Source: Prunella strophiata (Eukaryota; Chordata; Aves; Passeriformes; Prunellidae). Taken from it: a DNA stretch of 64,000 bases. The DNA lies in assembly GCA_036583965.1 (NCBI GenBank), contig JAZBQD010000030.1, positions 80,790,800 through 80,854,799 on the forward strand, in the 5' to 3' direction. Positions 26,618-39,700 of the stretch are shown piece after piece. The notes below the pieces were generated by a model. It searched no databases. It saw nothing but the letters and a program-made list of their open reading frames with translations, and was not told where the DNA came from. Each line of letters begins with the position of its first letter. Position 1 is the first letter of the stretch. Made by a program: the position numbers and the translations under genes.

Positions 26618-29094
26618 AATATTTTTTCCTGTTTGCTGTCACAAATGGGTCTCCACTTTTCAAACTCCCACTGTTCTTAGAGTTTTGCATTCATACAGAA
26701 AAGTCTCCTTCAAAATTTTGCTTGCTTTGGTGTCAGAAACCAAGGGTCAGATGTTCCAGATCACTGTAGGCAATTTAAATTACTGAGGATGTGTGAGCAC
26801 CTGCAAAGGGTGACTCCACATTCATTCATGTGGTAAAGAGGACTGAGCAATGCTAGTCAAACACTGGCATCAGCTCTTGTCAAACATTTCTCATGTTATG
26901 TACAATTTTCCTTTTCTCCAAGGAGGTCAAAACTCTTTAGAAAAGATTTCTCTATTCCCTTTTTTTTTTTTTTTTCCTACATGAAGAAGCAACTCTGGTT
27001 AAATTTTCGTTTGCTTTAGCATTGTCTAGAGGTACAACTTCATAGTAGCAATTTTCTTGATTACAGGTAGTACTAAGGATAATTGTAAAACTGAATTAAT
27101 TATACTCTTACAAACTCGGGAAAAAGAGCAATGGGGTAATATTTTGTTACTAGTCAGCACTTCTATATTAATTTTTATGGTCATCTCAGAATACTGGTTT
27201 CAAATTGACTCCGTTTGTGGTGAAAGCAAAACCCACCCAGATGTTCCAAGCAAGTCATTCTGTAATCTTGAATATTTTCAGAAGGCATGTCACATTTCCT
27301 GGAAATTGGCTTGATGTGATATTTCCATCACAGTCCCCAGGATTCAAGCTGGGCCAGGACACCATGCTGGGGTTGCAACAGAGACAGACTCTTCAGTGTA
27401 ACCTGCTTATCTCTTACAGCATCCATATTTGTAAATCATCGTGCTACAGTAAGGATGTGGCCAAGGCTGCTGGAAATTGATACTGAAGAATCTCAAGTAC
27501 AAACAGTATGGAGGACTGGCTCTGAAATTCTCTGTGAGATATTGGTCTAAATAGTTACTTCCACTTTCCCATGCTCTCAGGGACCTCCCAGTAATGCACA
27601 TGAGAACCTTGAGACCTGTTGTCCTTCTAGTCAGCCTCTTAATCATATTTTCTCCATTTTGGCCCTTCTGTTTAGTCACTTAATATTTTTGCTTGCTTTC
27701 CTCATCTTATGTTCCTTTTCTAGGCATTTGTTTTCCTATTCTTTGGCAACTGTCTGCTCACCTTTCCTTTATTTTCTTTTTTTCATTTTTCTTGAGATTC
27801 TCCCACTCTCTGTTCTGATTGCTCCTGCTCTTTCAAAATCTCCCTCAGGTTTCCTACACATGACTGCAGCCCCAATTGCAAGTACCCTTCATGCTTTCTC
27901 ATGGAAATGCTCATCTGGGACACTGCCATAGGAATCATCCACAGCCCTGCCTGCTTAGAGAGGTGTTTGCTGGCATCATTGTCTCCACACCCTGGCCATT
28001 TCACTGGACATGCAGTGGGAATAGCAGGGCCTGTAAGCTTTCCCTTTCCTCATAAGAAATGACCATTCTGGCTGAATGCTCTGACACACAGCCAGTTCCT
28101 CTGTTTTTTTCTCTGCCTGCAGGCAGGATGGGCAATGCAGGAGCCATGGTGAGCCCTGAGCCATCCAGCTGAGCAATCCAGACCTTCTGTACACTGGCCA
28201 AATAAGTGGCTCCAGCATCATATTTGGAGGAATTTTCTGCCTCCAGGACCTCCACTCTCTCCCAGACTGGTCTTCTTCAGACAGGTGTGGTAAAGCTCTC
28301 TCTGGTCTGAAGTCACCTCAGTACTGAGGGTGCCAGAAAGAGCACTCATGTCAAAATGATTGTAAGTGTTATTTGGAGGATCAGACCAGAAGAACCATAC
28401 ATATTGTGCTGTAAGCAGTATTTCCTCATATTTCATCAAAATAGAATTTATTGGGATGTAAATGCCAAAACAGGATGATTTTTTCAGCCTTGCTTCTTTC
28501 CTCTTTCTCCCCTGGCCAGCCTCAGAAGTGTGTGTCTATCCTGCTGCACAGGGGAGGGCACTGGGGGGTACTCAAGCACCTGGTTTCCAGACTCCTCAAC
28601 TCTTAGCTCTCTCCTTAGCTCTCTCCAGGACAGTTTGTTATGAGCCCAATCTATTCACCTTAGCAATGTGTCAGAAGTAAAATACATTCAGGTAGCCTGT
28701 AGTGGTTTCTACAGAAAGCATGCACTAAGTACTGACTTAAGCACTATCAATTCTTACCCTCTTGGTCTATTGTCTTTGCTCTTAGGCTGTGAGTGCAGGA
28801 TGGTACCAGAAAATGTCACCCGAGACCAGTGACTTATTTGCTTCAGTGTGTCTGGGAAAATTACTCCTGCCCATGACACACTTCCAGAAATGAAACTTTG
28901 TATTTTACTCATAGGGTAATGTGAGGATGAAATGATACTTATACATTGCTGAGACATGGAGAATATAATACACCAGCTAAGCCTTCCGGGAAGCACTGAA
29001 ATGGGAATAGAAACTTTACAATGCATACCAAGAAATGAAATAGTATTATCAAATTGCTGCCTAAATACAACTATTTCAGTTTTTAGATCAGTAT
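26618..29094. other. Region upstream of receptor A signal exon, no gene seen
   Basis: Presumed first intron of receptor A. Several short open frames on both strands (for example around 27800-28440) show no family similarity that I can recognise. A T-run is at about 26961-26976. Confidence 0.45.
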
Positions 29095-29882
29095 TTCGGA
29101 TTCCTGTGGATGATACAAAACTGGGAGAAGTGGGTGTTACGTGACTATTTTTGCTTCAGAGGGACCTGGAGAAGCTGAAGAAACAGGATGACAAGAATCT
29201 TTTGGAATTCAGCAAAGGAAGGTGCTGAGTCCTCTGCTTGGGGAGGAATAACCCCTGGCACCTGCAGAGGCTCAGATCCACCTGAAAAACATTTTGCAAA
29301 GAGCACAGGCTGAGCATGGGCCAATGATGTGCCCCTGCAGAGCAGAGGATCAAAGGCACCCCGGGCTGCATGAGGCAGAGTCCTGCCAGCAGGTCAAGGA
29401 AGGTGTTCCTGGAGTGCCAGGTCTAGTTCTGGGATCCCCAGAAGAAGAAAGATATGGAGCTACTGGAGGGAGTCCAGCAAAAGGGCTCTGACATATGAGA
29501 AGAGGCTGAGAAATCTGGGATTGTTCATCCCAGAGAGATGAAGGCTCAGCAGGATGTTATCCATGTGTACAAATACCCAGCCAAGGGGAAGGGGAAAGAG
29601 GCAGGCTCTGCTCAGTGGCAAAAACTGACTGGACAATAAGCAATGGGCAAAAACTGAAATAATGGAAATTCAGTTTAAACACAAGAAAATGCCTTTTACT
29701 GTGAGGTAGTCAACTACTTGAACAGGCTTTCCAGGAAAGCTTTGAAGTCTCCAGTGTTGGAGATACTGACTGGACAAAGCCCTGAGCAACCTGCTGTAGT
29801 TGACCCTGCTCTAAGCAAGGCTTGGGAAAGAACAATTTCCAGAAGTGCCTTCCAGCCTCAACTGTCCCATGATTTTGTCATC
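29095..29882 (+). repeat. CR1 LINE 3' portion
   Basis: Forward-strand CR1: 'gatgatacaaaactgggagaag', 'gagggacctggagaagctg', 'cctgcagagcagaggatcaa', 'gagaagaggctgagaaatc', then the usual 'ttgaacaggctttccagga'. It is truncated before the terminal repeat. Confidence 0.85.
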
Positions 29883-30275
29883 TACATTTTTCCCCCCCAA
29901 GAAATAGAAATCTACATATTTCTAGTTAATTTATACAAAGGGTATAGAAAATAGCATTTCTTTCAGTTATTGAAAAACAGATGTCAGATAAAAAATGTCA
30001 AATAGTGCAATAGATATCATAGACATTTCAAAGTCTTCCTTGGATCTTGCAGAAATCTTCAGAAATTTTGTATATACACATTTCTACTTTTAATCAAATA
30101 GGTAAAAGGATCCTCAGAATATTCTCTAGAATTCCTTAAACTCCAAGGACACTAATCAATATTTTGTACATGTGCAAGTATTACTGTACCTAACTTAATC
30201 CCTGGAAGATATTTGTATCCTGCAAAAAATCTTCTGTGGCCCAAAAAAATCAACACACAACATAGAGAGACATAC

Positions 30276-30385
30276 CTCCTCCTGAAAAACTCTCCTCATT
30301 TATCTTGTCTGATTTTGGTTCGCAGCAACAAGTACGCTTGAACGTGTAGCTGCAGTCACACGCAGAAATCTGTAAGGGTTTTGCT
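30276..30385 (-). promoter_or_regulatory. Possible 5' noncoding exon and promoter of receptor A
   Basis: The minus strand has a good donor, 'aggaggag|gtatgt' (exon end 30276), preceded by about 100 bp of mixed-composition sequence. Just upstream (about 30400-30520) are ETS/PU.1-like 'aggaagc' and 'aggaaac' and a 'gccaatc' box. The signal-peptide exon begins with a splice acceptor, so a noncoding first exon must exist somewhere upstream. This is the best candidate I see; the 5' edge is a guess. Confidence 0.25.
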
Positions 30386-30529
30386 CTGCCAGCTAGCTTT
30401 GTTTTACTGCATGGCAGTGTTAAGTAACAAATGCTTCAAGATAGAAAGCTTCCCTTATCATTTCCCTTACTGCTTTTGAGCTTCCTTAAGTTTCCTGATT
30501 GGCAGATGTTAACAACTTCACGTGAAGAG

Positions 30530-33338
30530 ATCGTGCAACTAACCCTTCCTGTTATGTCAGATGAACTAAGCATTAATAGACACAATATGCAAACACATTA
30601 CCCAAAAATACATAAATACTCAGTAGGGCCACAATATATCAACATGCTCATAGAAATACCACTTCTATAAATAAACAGATTTTCATAAATAATACGTTCT
30701 GGAAATAACAGCAGTGTTGTGTGACTAGTCCATGTTTAAAGTGACTGCCTGTCTATGTTGGTTATGGCACCTGCACAAGTCCAGGTTCTCCTTTGAGGAA
30801 GATCAGTCCATAGCAGGTATATACAAACAGCCAAGAAAGTTCTGTTTTGCATATTTGCAGGCAGAGAAATGCTAAGGAAAATACCAGACCCAAATTTCTG
30901 AACTTTCTCACTGCCGACTATGGTTTGTTTTTGTTCGTTTCATCTTAGGCTACAATATCATGTTAGGTGAAAAAGTGTCTAACTGCAGAAATTAAATGTC
31001 CAAAGTGTTTACTGCATAATATAATGTTACATTCACAAAAATCTTTGCAGTCATGTAAGTATGAGAGGTGTAATCCATTTTGTTTGCTTTAACTTCCAGC
31101 AACTTCAGATGTCGCTCTGACTGTTAGCCACTTCCCCATTTGTTGGACATGACATCTGACATGCAGTTATGTAATCTGGGTTTTTTTTATTTTATTTTTT
31201 AAATTTTTTTTTATTTCCTGCTTTCTTGGATGCTTTTAGCAAACAGGAGTTCATTTAACCCCTGTCTTCTACTCCCAACACAGGCACACTAGCAGTAAGG
31301 TGAAGAATTCCCTAGGCTTCTAAGGAGTAAGGGAGCATCCTTAGTAGTTAGTCTGCTAAAGGAAGAATGATTCTTAACCCTGCTATCATTGAACCAAAAT
31401 TGTAGGGTGGGTTTGTTTGTTTGGTTTTCTCGGTAGTGATGTGCCCAGATCCACCAATAGCAAACTACTTTACAGACTTCAAATTTGAATGTCTGTGCTT
31501 TTCAGTCCACACTGCTCAGTCTTACCCACCTTTACCCAGTGATTCCCACTAGAAGGACATGTCAATATTATTTTCCTTTTCAAATCCTTGGGTGAAAAAA
31601 CTAAGTAAGTGAAATGAGTAACAGTTTAGTTGTAGCATGTGTGAGGCATGGCACAGCTGCAGAATTTTGTCTACAGAGCCACATACTGGCATTGGTTCAG
31701 TCCTTCAGCTTTTTCAGTATCTTGGGAACAAGACATGAGAGTTTCAACTCTTCTACTCACTAAAGGTCTTAATTTACTTATTTTATGTAGCCTAAAAGAA
31801 ACACATCCAGTACATGTGTAGTCCCAGTTCAGTGCGATCTGAAATTGTTTGTTCATCAAATGTGCTCTACTTGGGTACCACCACCCACCTCAGTGACCAC
31901 TGCCACCTTGAGGAACCCTTCCTGAAGCATCATCCTTCCATGCCACACATATTTGTGATGCAAGGTGTGTGTCAGTGTGCCTGATTAATTTTGATGAGGG
32001 GATTTGCTTGCTGTTGTGCTGGCATGTCTGGTGAGGTTCTAGGTGATGTGAAGGTGGTATTACAGTATCACCTGACCAGTACCTTCAGGCTGCCCAAACA
32101 GTGACTGAGTTAGTTTAAACTGAGCCATTTGTAAGCCATATGAGGAGTGGCTCACCATCCCTGGAAGTGCTTAAGAAATGACTGGATGTGGCACTGAGTT
32201 GCATGACTTTGTTGAAAAGGTGGTGGTGTTAGGTCAAGGGTTGGTCTCAATGATCTTAGAGATCTTTTCCATCTTGGTCATTCTGTGATTCAATGATTTT
32301 GCATTGTAGCCTGGAGTACTTCATCAGGGTTCTGTCTGTAACACCTTTCCTGAATCAGCTGAGTATGTTATCCCTTTCCAGGAGAAAACAGAAAACAAAT
32401 GAGCAGTTTGTTTAGGTTCTACTGAACAAGACCCCCATGCCATCTCTTGAGTGTCTTGATACTGTCTTTAGTATACTTTACTATTCCCTTCCTCAGGCTG
32501 AGGCACTGAATGGTTGTTCATAGCTCATGGCTAGGCTTTGGTGGACTGGAGCCAAACTATGCCTCACCCTGGCAATTTTGCCTGAGAGGAGAGTTACTGT
32601 GCAAGGTTATATGAACCAGTGCAGTCTGTTACAGCCCCATCCCTCTTTTAGCAAGTTATTGGGAGCATTTCCACTCCGACCACTGCTGCATACTGGGAAA
32701 AATGCAAAGATGGTTTACAAGTGTGTCCAGCATGAATTCAGCCTCTTTTAGAAATTTGCTTTGTTGTTCTGACCTGCTGCAAAAAGCTTCCCAGGTGAGT
32801 CTGACCAGAATGTAATCATTAACTGTGTCAAAGGCAATAGGTCTGCCAAGAGCTGTTTGTGTTCAGCTGTGGTATAAGCTGGAGAAAGTGCAGCACTGGA
32901 AGGCTCCCCAGCACTGGAACATGTCCAGGAACAACTGTTCCCAGCATTAGTTCAGCCAGGATTTACAAGTAATGTCCTGAACAGCTCCTGGACATAGTCC
33001 AGAGGTTAGCTCAGGCCAGGGCCAATTTCTAAAGGTAGTTTGCATGTGTTCACTTTATTTAGGGGTTTAAGAAAGTGTGTCTGGACTCTTATATGTAAAT
33101 TGGCCCCTGTGCAAGAAAATAGTCCCAGGAATGTTTAGTCTAATAATAAATCATCTAGTACCATTCTAAAATTAGTCTAATAATCAAATAGCAATGTTCA
33201 AATGTCTAGTGTAAAAATCTTAGTGAATATCATTTTTCTAGTTGCCCATGTGTCCTTTAAGAGCTCCAAAGAGACTTCTAGTATGAACTGATCCAGTTTT
33301 GACAGTAGAATAATGAAATTCAGGCATCAGAAAAAATA
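30530..33338. other. Spacer between receptor A and receptor B
   Basis: AT-rich, with one CR1 end (32150-32297). There is no supported gene. Confidence 0.45.
32150..32297 (+). repeat. CR1 LINE 3' end
   Basis: 'catccctggaagtgcttaag', 'ggttggtctcaatgatctta', then 'cattctgtgattcaatgat', the terminal repeat region of a CR1 on the plus strand. Confidence 0.85.
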
Positions 33339-33344
33339 TTTATT
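33339..33344 (-). promoter_or_regulatory. Candidate poly(A) signal of receptor B
   Basis: TTTATT on the plus strand, 354 bases past the receptor B stop. Confidence 0.35.
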
Positions 33345-33697
33345 CATCCCAATAAATTAATCATTAATCTTTTTAATATGAGACAGAAAGACAATTATTC
33401 TTCCTTAAGATAAAAATGTAACTAAAACTTGTTGAATAAAATATTCCAATCATGTTTACAAAATAGAAGATATCCAATAGGGACAACTTACCCAAACAGT
33501 TAAAATTAGCCAAAACTAAAAGCAAGTACAATGGCATTCAAAAAGATGCATATGAGGTATCATTCTCTGTTGGCTGCATCATGCTTTTATACAAGAAAAA
33601 GAAGAAAGTAAAGAAAGCCTCTGTATAATTCCAGACTTTCCACAGGGATACACAGTTGTCTAAGAAATGCACTTTCAGACTCTTCCACTTTTTTTGA

Positions 33698-33772
33698 TTA
33701 TCTCACAATGTCAGCAACTAATACTATCTCTTCATTTTCAGATGTTATTGACTGTATTTTGCTCTCCATCAG
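33698..33772 (-). CDS. Receptor B terminal exon
   Basis: 75 bp, phase 0, acceptor 'ttttcctttcag'. Encodes [19 protein letters not shown], then ADIVR and TAA. No tyrosine is present. Confidence 0.82.
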   Translation of the reverse strand: MMESKIQSITSENEEIVLVADIVR

Positions 33773-36700
33773 CTGAAAGGAAAATAAAAACTTCCATCAG
33801 TTTTATACATAATGTTAGATTAGCCTCTACTTATGCACAATTCTGAGAGCATTTCACCTGTTTTTGCTGTGTGTGACCACCACAGTCTGTCCTGTTTCCT
33901 TACAAAATCCTATTTTGAACTGTTTTCTGTGTCGCCTTCTTTTCTTTCCTGCATGTGTAACTTGCTAGTGGGTAAGTAGGCAAGGTGTGCACCTGGAGGG
34001 ATTCAAGGGGACAGCTTGGAGGGGGGACGTGGGGGGACACAGGGCTCAGACACTGGGATCAGGTGTGAGGAATTTCATGGTGGTTGTAGATGAAGAGAGT
34101 GAGGAGATGTGCTGATCTCACTGGCACATTCAGCCCTGCTTGGCTGGGGAGCAGCAGAAGGACTGTGCTGTCTGGAACCCTATTTTAGACTCTGTGCTGG
34201 TGTTGACAAGGTGCTGGTAGAGGCAGCTGAGCAGGTTTTGTTTCTGGCTGCCTCACTGTGCCCTGTTGTGCCATTGTCCATGTCCTTGTGTTGGGACAGT
34301 GAACAGCCCTTCCTGCTGCCTGGATCTACCAATGGGAGCCTCAGCCTGTGACCTGTGAGACTGGAATGGGAGAAACCCCGTGGTTCTGGAAGAGCACTGC
34401 ATTTGACTTCCCTTAAATAACTCACCTGCTGATCTTCTTTTATTTTTCTTCAAAATATGGAGTGATCCTCTGTAATGAGTTCCTTCTCATTTAAAAATTC
34501 AGCCAGTAGAGTTTTGTATGTATTCCACACAATTAATATGAAAATAGAAAGAGAACATACCTCTGGATTTGTATCAGCCACTGTAAAAAAAGCAGGTTTT
34601 GGTCCTGGGATCTGTGGAAATGCTGCCTTCCAACAGCCAGTCCTGGAAATCAAAACATATTTGATACAAAATTGAAATTTAATCACCGCAATGTGACAAC
34701 ACCATTGCATCCTTGAACCACCTCTTATCTTCCTCTTCAGTCTTAGAAATGAGATGAAAAATATACATAATCTCAACACAGAATGAACATATATCAGGAA
34801 AACATTAATAATTTAAAAAGTAATATATTCATTTTTGATTAAAGCTTTACTAGTAGTAAATCTCCTTATTTGAAAGAGAAAGAAATTTGTCCAGCTATGT
34901 CACTACAAACAGTGAAAAGTGGGGGTTAAAATTTTCACAAGTAGAGAGAGTCATATCTTCTCTGAATTACTGTATATTTCTATGTAAAGTGCATCATATA
35001 GGAGAATATACTTTTTCTTTCTGTTTCTGTTTCACTTGCAGGTTTTATTTTACCTATCCTACAGAGACACCTCCACCTTATTTGTTTAAAAACTTTAGAT
35101 GTTAAACACACAGAGAGAAAATAAAATAAATGCATAAATTAAGTTACCTTTTGCAGAAAAAAAAAGTGATGATTGCCATTAACGGTGTTGCAACTGCTAC
35201 CCCAAGTAAAATCCATACTGAAGAAGATATAATTTCCTCATTTCCTGAAAGAGAAACATTCATAAATTAGTAGTAATAGTATCAGTAGTAGTAGTTGTTG
35301 TTGTCATATGAGGAATAGGTCATAGAATTACAGAACATAGAATAGTTTGAGTTGGAAGTGGCCTTTAGAGGTCATCTAATTCCAGCCACTCTGCCATAGG
35401 CAGGGATGCCTTCCACTAGAGCAGATTGCTTAGAGCCCCAGCCTGGCTTTGAACACTTTCAGGGATGGGGCATCCACAACCTCTCTGGGCAACCTCTGCC
35501 AGTGGCTCATCACCCTCATAGTGAAAATTTTCTTCCTAAAATCTAACCTAAATCTACACTTTTTCAGTTTAAAGCCATTTCCCCTTGAACTATAACTACA
35601 TGTCCTTGCACAAAGTCCCTCTCCAGCTCTCTTGTGGCCCCTTTAGGTACTGGACGAGTGCAATGGGGTATCTCTGGAGCCTTCTCTTTTCCAGGTAGAA
35701 CAACCCAAACTTTCTCAGACTGTGAGAGGTGCTCCAGCCCTCTGATCCTTCTTGTGGCCCTCCTCTGGACTTGCTCCAACAAGTCCATGTCCTTCCTGTG
35801 CTGGGACCCCAGAGCTGGATGCAGCACTGCAGGTGGGGTCTCACCAGAGCACAGGGGCAGAATCCCCTCCCTCACCCTTCTGCCCACAGTGCTTTGGATG
35901 CAGCCCAGGACATGTTTGGCTTTCTGGGCTGTGAGTGTTCATTGCTGGGTCATGTCCAGCCTTTCATTCACCAGCACCCCCAAGTCCTTCCCAGCACAGC
36001 TACTGTCAATTCTTCATCCCCCAGCCTGTGCTGACACCAGCGGCTGCCCTGACCCAGGTGCAGCACCTTGAACTTGGTCTTGTTGAACTTCATGCAGTGT
36101 CAAACATCTGCTGTGGTGATTGACTGTGGTAAAGGTCAGTCTGAAAGGTTTCACTTGGTATAAAAATGAATTCTGTAACTTGTCACTTTAGAAGAAATTA
36201 ACATTGATCCTATTTGCCCACCCCCTGCAGTAAGCGGGAGCTCACTACAGCTGCAAAGGCGTAATTTTTAATGTTAATTTCAGTGTTAGAATGTTAAGAA
36301 ATCAATTAAGTCTCTTCCCACTCTTCTCTGTAGTGTGGTGTGAAGCGAAACCTTTGCCAATCCTTTTTACATGTATGTGTGTGTCCATAGGTGTGTGACA
36401 ATGTGTGAGGTAGACAGGACATCCCTGGGGGAAGAGTAGCCCAGGGCACGGGTTTGTTCTTACCAAACTCAACAGGTGCACTCCATTCCCCCCAGGCTGG
36501 GCTCACCAGGCAGGCACTGCCAGCTGCTCTCATTTTCAAGACATACTTCTTTCTTGTATTGGATCTTAGAAATATGTTACTACTTCCCCCTTCCTAAAAA
36601 ACACCCAAAAAACTGAGTTTTTTTTCTTTGTTCCATGCCTGTGTTGACAATATGCATATGCCATTTACCAGTGAAACTTATAAGGGGCTGTGAAAGTATT

Positions 36701-39700
36701 GCTTATTAAAGAAGACTGCTATTACAGAGAAAAAAAATTTATTATTTATATAATATATACGCAAATATGTATCTCAAAAATAACCTGACACTCATTTAAC
36801 TTTGTACATTTTGAAGCATTTCATCTTTTTGCACTATAAAAGTATAACCTGTGATTTCTTATGATATGGTTTGATTTATTGATAACTTCCCTAAGCACAT
36901 AGAGAGGTAGAAAAAAATCTTTAACCATCTCATTTTAGTACTGCTAGAACTGAGTGATTTGAGGAATAAGGTGTCTGTGCACCTGCCTCAGTCTCTGCAT
37001 TATGAATTTTCAGAAAAAAAGCATAATTTTCCAGCCAAACCTGTAAAATATGTAGATGACTGCAATACTCAGTGTTACCAGAATTTACTGCTATACTTCT
37101 TGGAGTTCTTGGAGACTTTTGCATAGAGGTGGGATGTGCAAGCTGCACTGACTAAAAGAAGGTGCAGCATGCCTGGATGACAGCCTCCATCACAAAAAGA
37201 CTTGTGGTCTATGTTTTTCATTAACAAAATTGAATTCCTAGGAGATACTTTATCTTTTCTCTGTAGTCAGTGATGTGTAACTTCGAAGTCTGTTCCAAAT
37301 ATTTGAGAAGGAGTGGACAGTATAATGAAAAATTGGAGATTTTTCAAAATACTTACAGAAAAGCAATAAAGTTCTGCCCCTGAATGTATAGTAAATTACA
37401 TAAGTAAATATGCCATGAAGATTTAGCAGTTTGATATATTCATGAAATCCATAAATAAGGTTCCCATAAAGCATAGGACACTGAGCACATACTGATTTAA
37501 AGGTATTTGCATACTATTTACTTTTCACAGTTGACAATGAAATGAACATATATTGCTGATTCATAAGCAAACAGACTCACTTGTATGGAAGTATAGATGG
37601 GTTTTCCTTTAGGATTATCCTGTAAATTGAAAGAAAAAGAAAAGCAACTAACTTTATTTTTATCATTGCTTGTTTTATGTTTCAATAATAATTAATTTTT
37701 ATCTACTGTCCCATTTTTCTGCTTTCTCTTTCTTATGTACTTCATGGTTTGTTCAGAAGAACTAGTGATTTGTCTAACATTTAGTATCTAATATCTAATT
37801 CATCTACAATGCCAAGTTTACATAGTAATTAATTCTGCTATGGAAAGATATTTGTTTTCCTTTTCATCACAGTTGAGATATAAATTTAATTTCAAATTGA
37901 AACACAAAGCAAACCAGACTTAAATGAAAACTATAAGTTTATTCTTACAGACACCAGGAAAAAAAAATCTGTGAAATAAACTTTTTCATTTACATCTAAT
38001 GTTTTAGCATTACAATAAATGTCCTTGTATGCAATTGCAAATATTATGTAAATATTATTTTATTTTCTTTTAGATGCAAATATTTGCAACTAGCATGGAT
38101 TCACAGATATTTTATGTTGCCCTCCACTACGTTTTTGATAGATAGAATAAAATTTGCTCATTTTATTTGAATAACCACAATAACTACTGCATAATGTACT
38201 GACCACACACTACTAATGACTGCAGACTATATCTTCTCCATTAGACAACTAGTTAGGTATTTTTGTAATGATTTCACAATACACCATTTTAGAGCAAAAC
38301 TCAATTAATCCAGACTTATTTTTTTCGAATAATTGCATGCATGATCATGTGGCATCTGAACAGGAGGCTGTTCAGCCTAGAGAAGAAATGGCTCTGGGGA
38401 GAGTTTCCAGCACCTTCCAGCACCTAAAAGGTCCTACTGGAAGGCTGAAGAGGGATTTTTCACAAGTTTCTGTATTGATAGCACATGGGGGACGGCCTTA
38501 AGATGAAGGAGGGTAGGTTTAGATTAGATATTAGGAAGAAATTCTTTACTGTGCTGGTGGTGAGGCACTGGGACAGACTGTCCAGAGAAGCTGTGGATGT
38601 CCCTGGAAGTGTTCAAGGCCAGGATGGATGAGGCTCTGAGTAACTCAGTCTAGTGAAAGGTGTCCCTGCTATGGTGGGGGGTTGAATTAGATGGCCTTGA
38701 GGTCACTTCCAGCCCAAACCATTCTAAAATTTTATAAATCAAGCTGCTGTGCAGGACACCTTCTGGTATCTGCAGTCAAGCACAGGGATCAGTCTAGAAG
38801 AAATATCTGGCTAATGAACCCCTTGTTCTTTTTATAGGTGCAGGGGTGACCTGAGAGTTTTCAAGGGTGATTACAGAGCACTGGGGGGATGGTGAAGGAC
38901 AGAAGTCCAGATGGTGTGTCCTCAGGCCTTCCAGTGAGAGGGAAAGGCTTGAGCAGAATTGCAGTCATCCAGCAGGTCAACACCTGGCTGAATAACTGCT
39001 GTCACAAGCAGGGCTTTGTCTTCTATGACCTTGGGATCCTTTTTGAGTAAGAGGGGCTACTGGGCAGGCATGGGATACATCTCACCAAGGAGGGTGATTG
39101 AGTCCTTGCAAACAGGTTTGGGCAGCTGGGCCTTCTACTGTGCATAAAGGAGTGCCTTGTATGCACAGAGCTCTGTCTCGGGATAAATAATGAACCAGTA
39201 AGAGAACTTGTCTGTAGGCATCAGAGGGCAGACCAGCAGAGCTGTCAGCGATAAAGCAATAAATTTGGCAGAAGACATTTTTATGGGTAAATCTTCCAAA
39301 GATATGATTATAGCTGCATCTGATAAGTGTCAAAGGAGCCTATGCTGCTCAGTTGCTGGAATAATTGCTGTACCTTGACATAATTAGCTTGGTGAAAACT
39401 GCTAATGATGATGAAAAAGAGCTAGAAAAGTCAGACAAAGTATGAATTGAGTATTCTTTATAAAATGTATATTGCATATATTGAAAGTTATTAAATGTAT
39501 GTATTGCTTTACTGCAACAGATTTTATTCCAATGTCAGACAGTTTTCAATAATGTTTCTTTGTTACAACAGCCAAGTGATTCAAAGAAGTAATGTTGTTT
39601 TCACAGCATTAAGCTGGGCTTGCAAAAAGACTCGTCTGTGAAACAGTAAATCCAACCCAGACTAAAAAATTCCAAATTTCAGAAACCTAGGGAATGCCTT

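Noticed and set aside
28001..28440. Cluster of minus-strand open frames upstream of receptor A
   Set aside because: They overlap in different frames with no recognisable domain. They are probably decayed repeat or chance.
34109..34425. Overlapping open frames in the last intron of receptor B
   Set aside because: Both strands are open by composition. There is no family similarity and no splice signals consistent with the gene.
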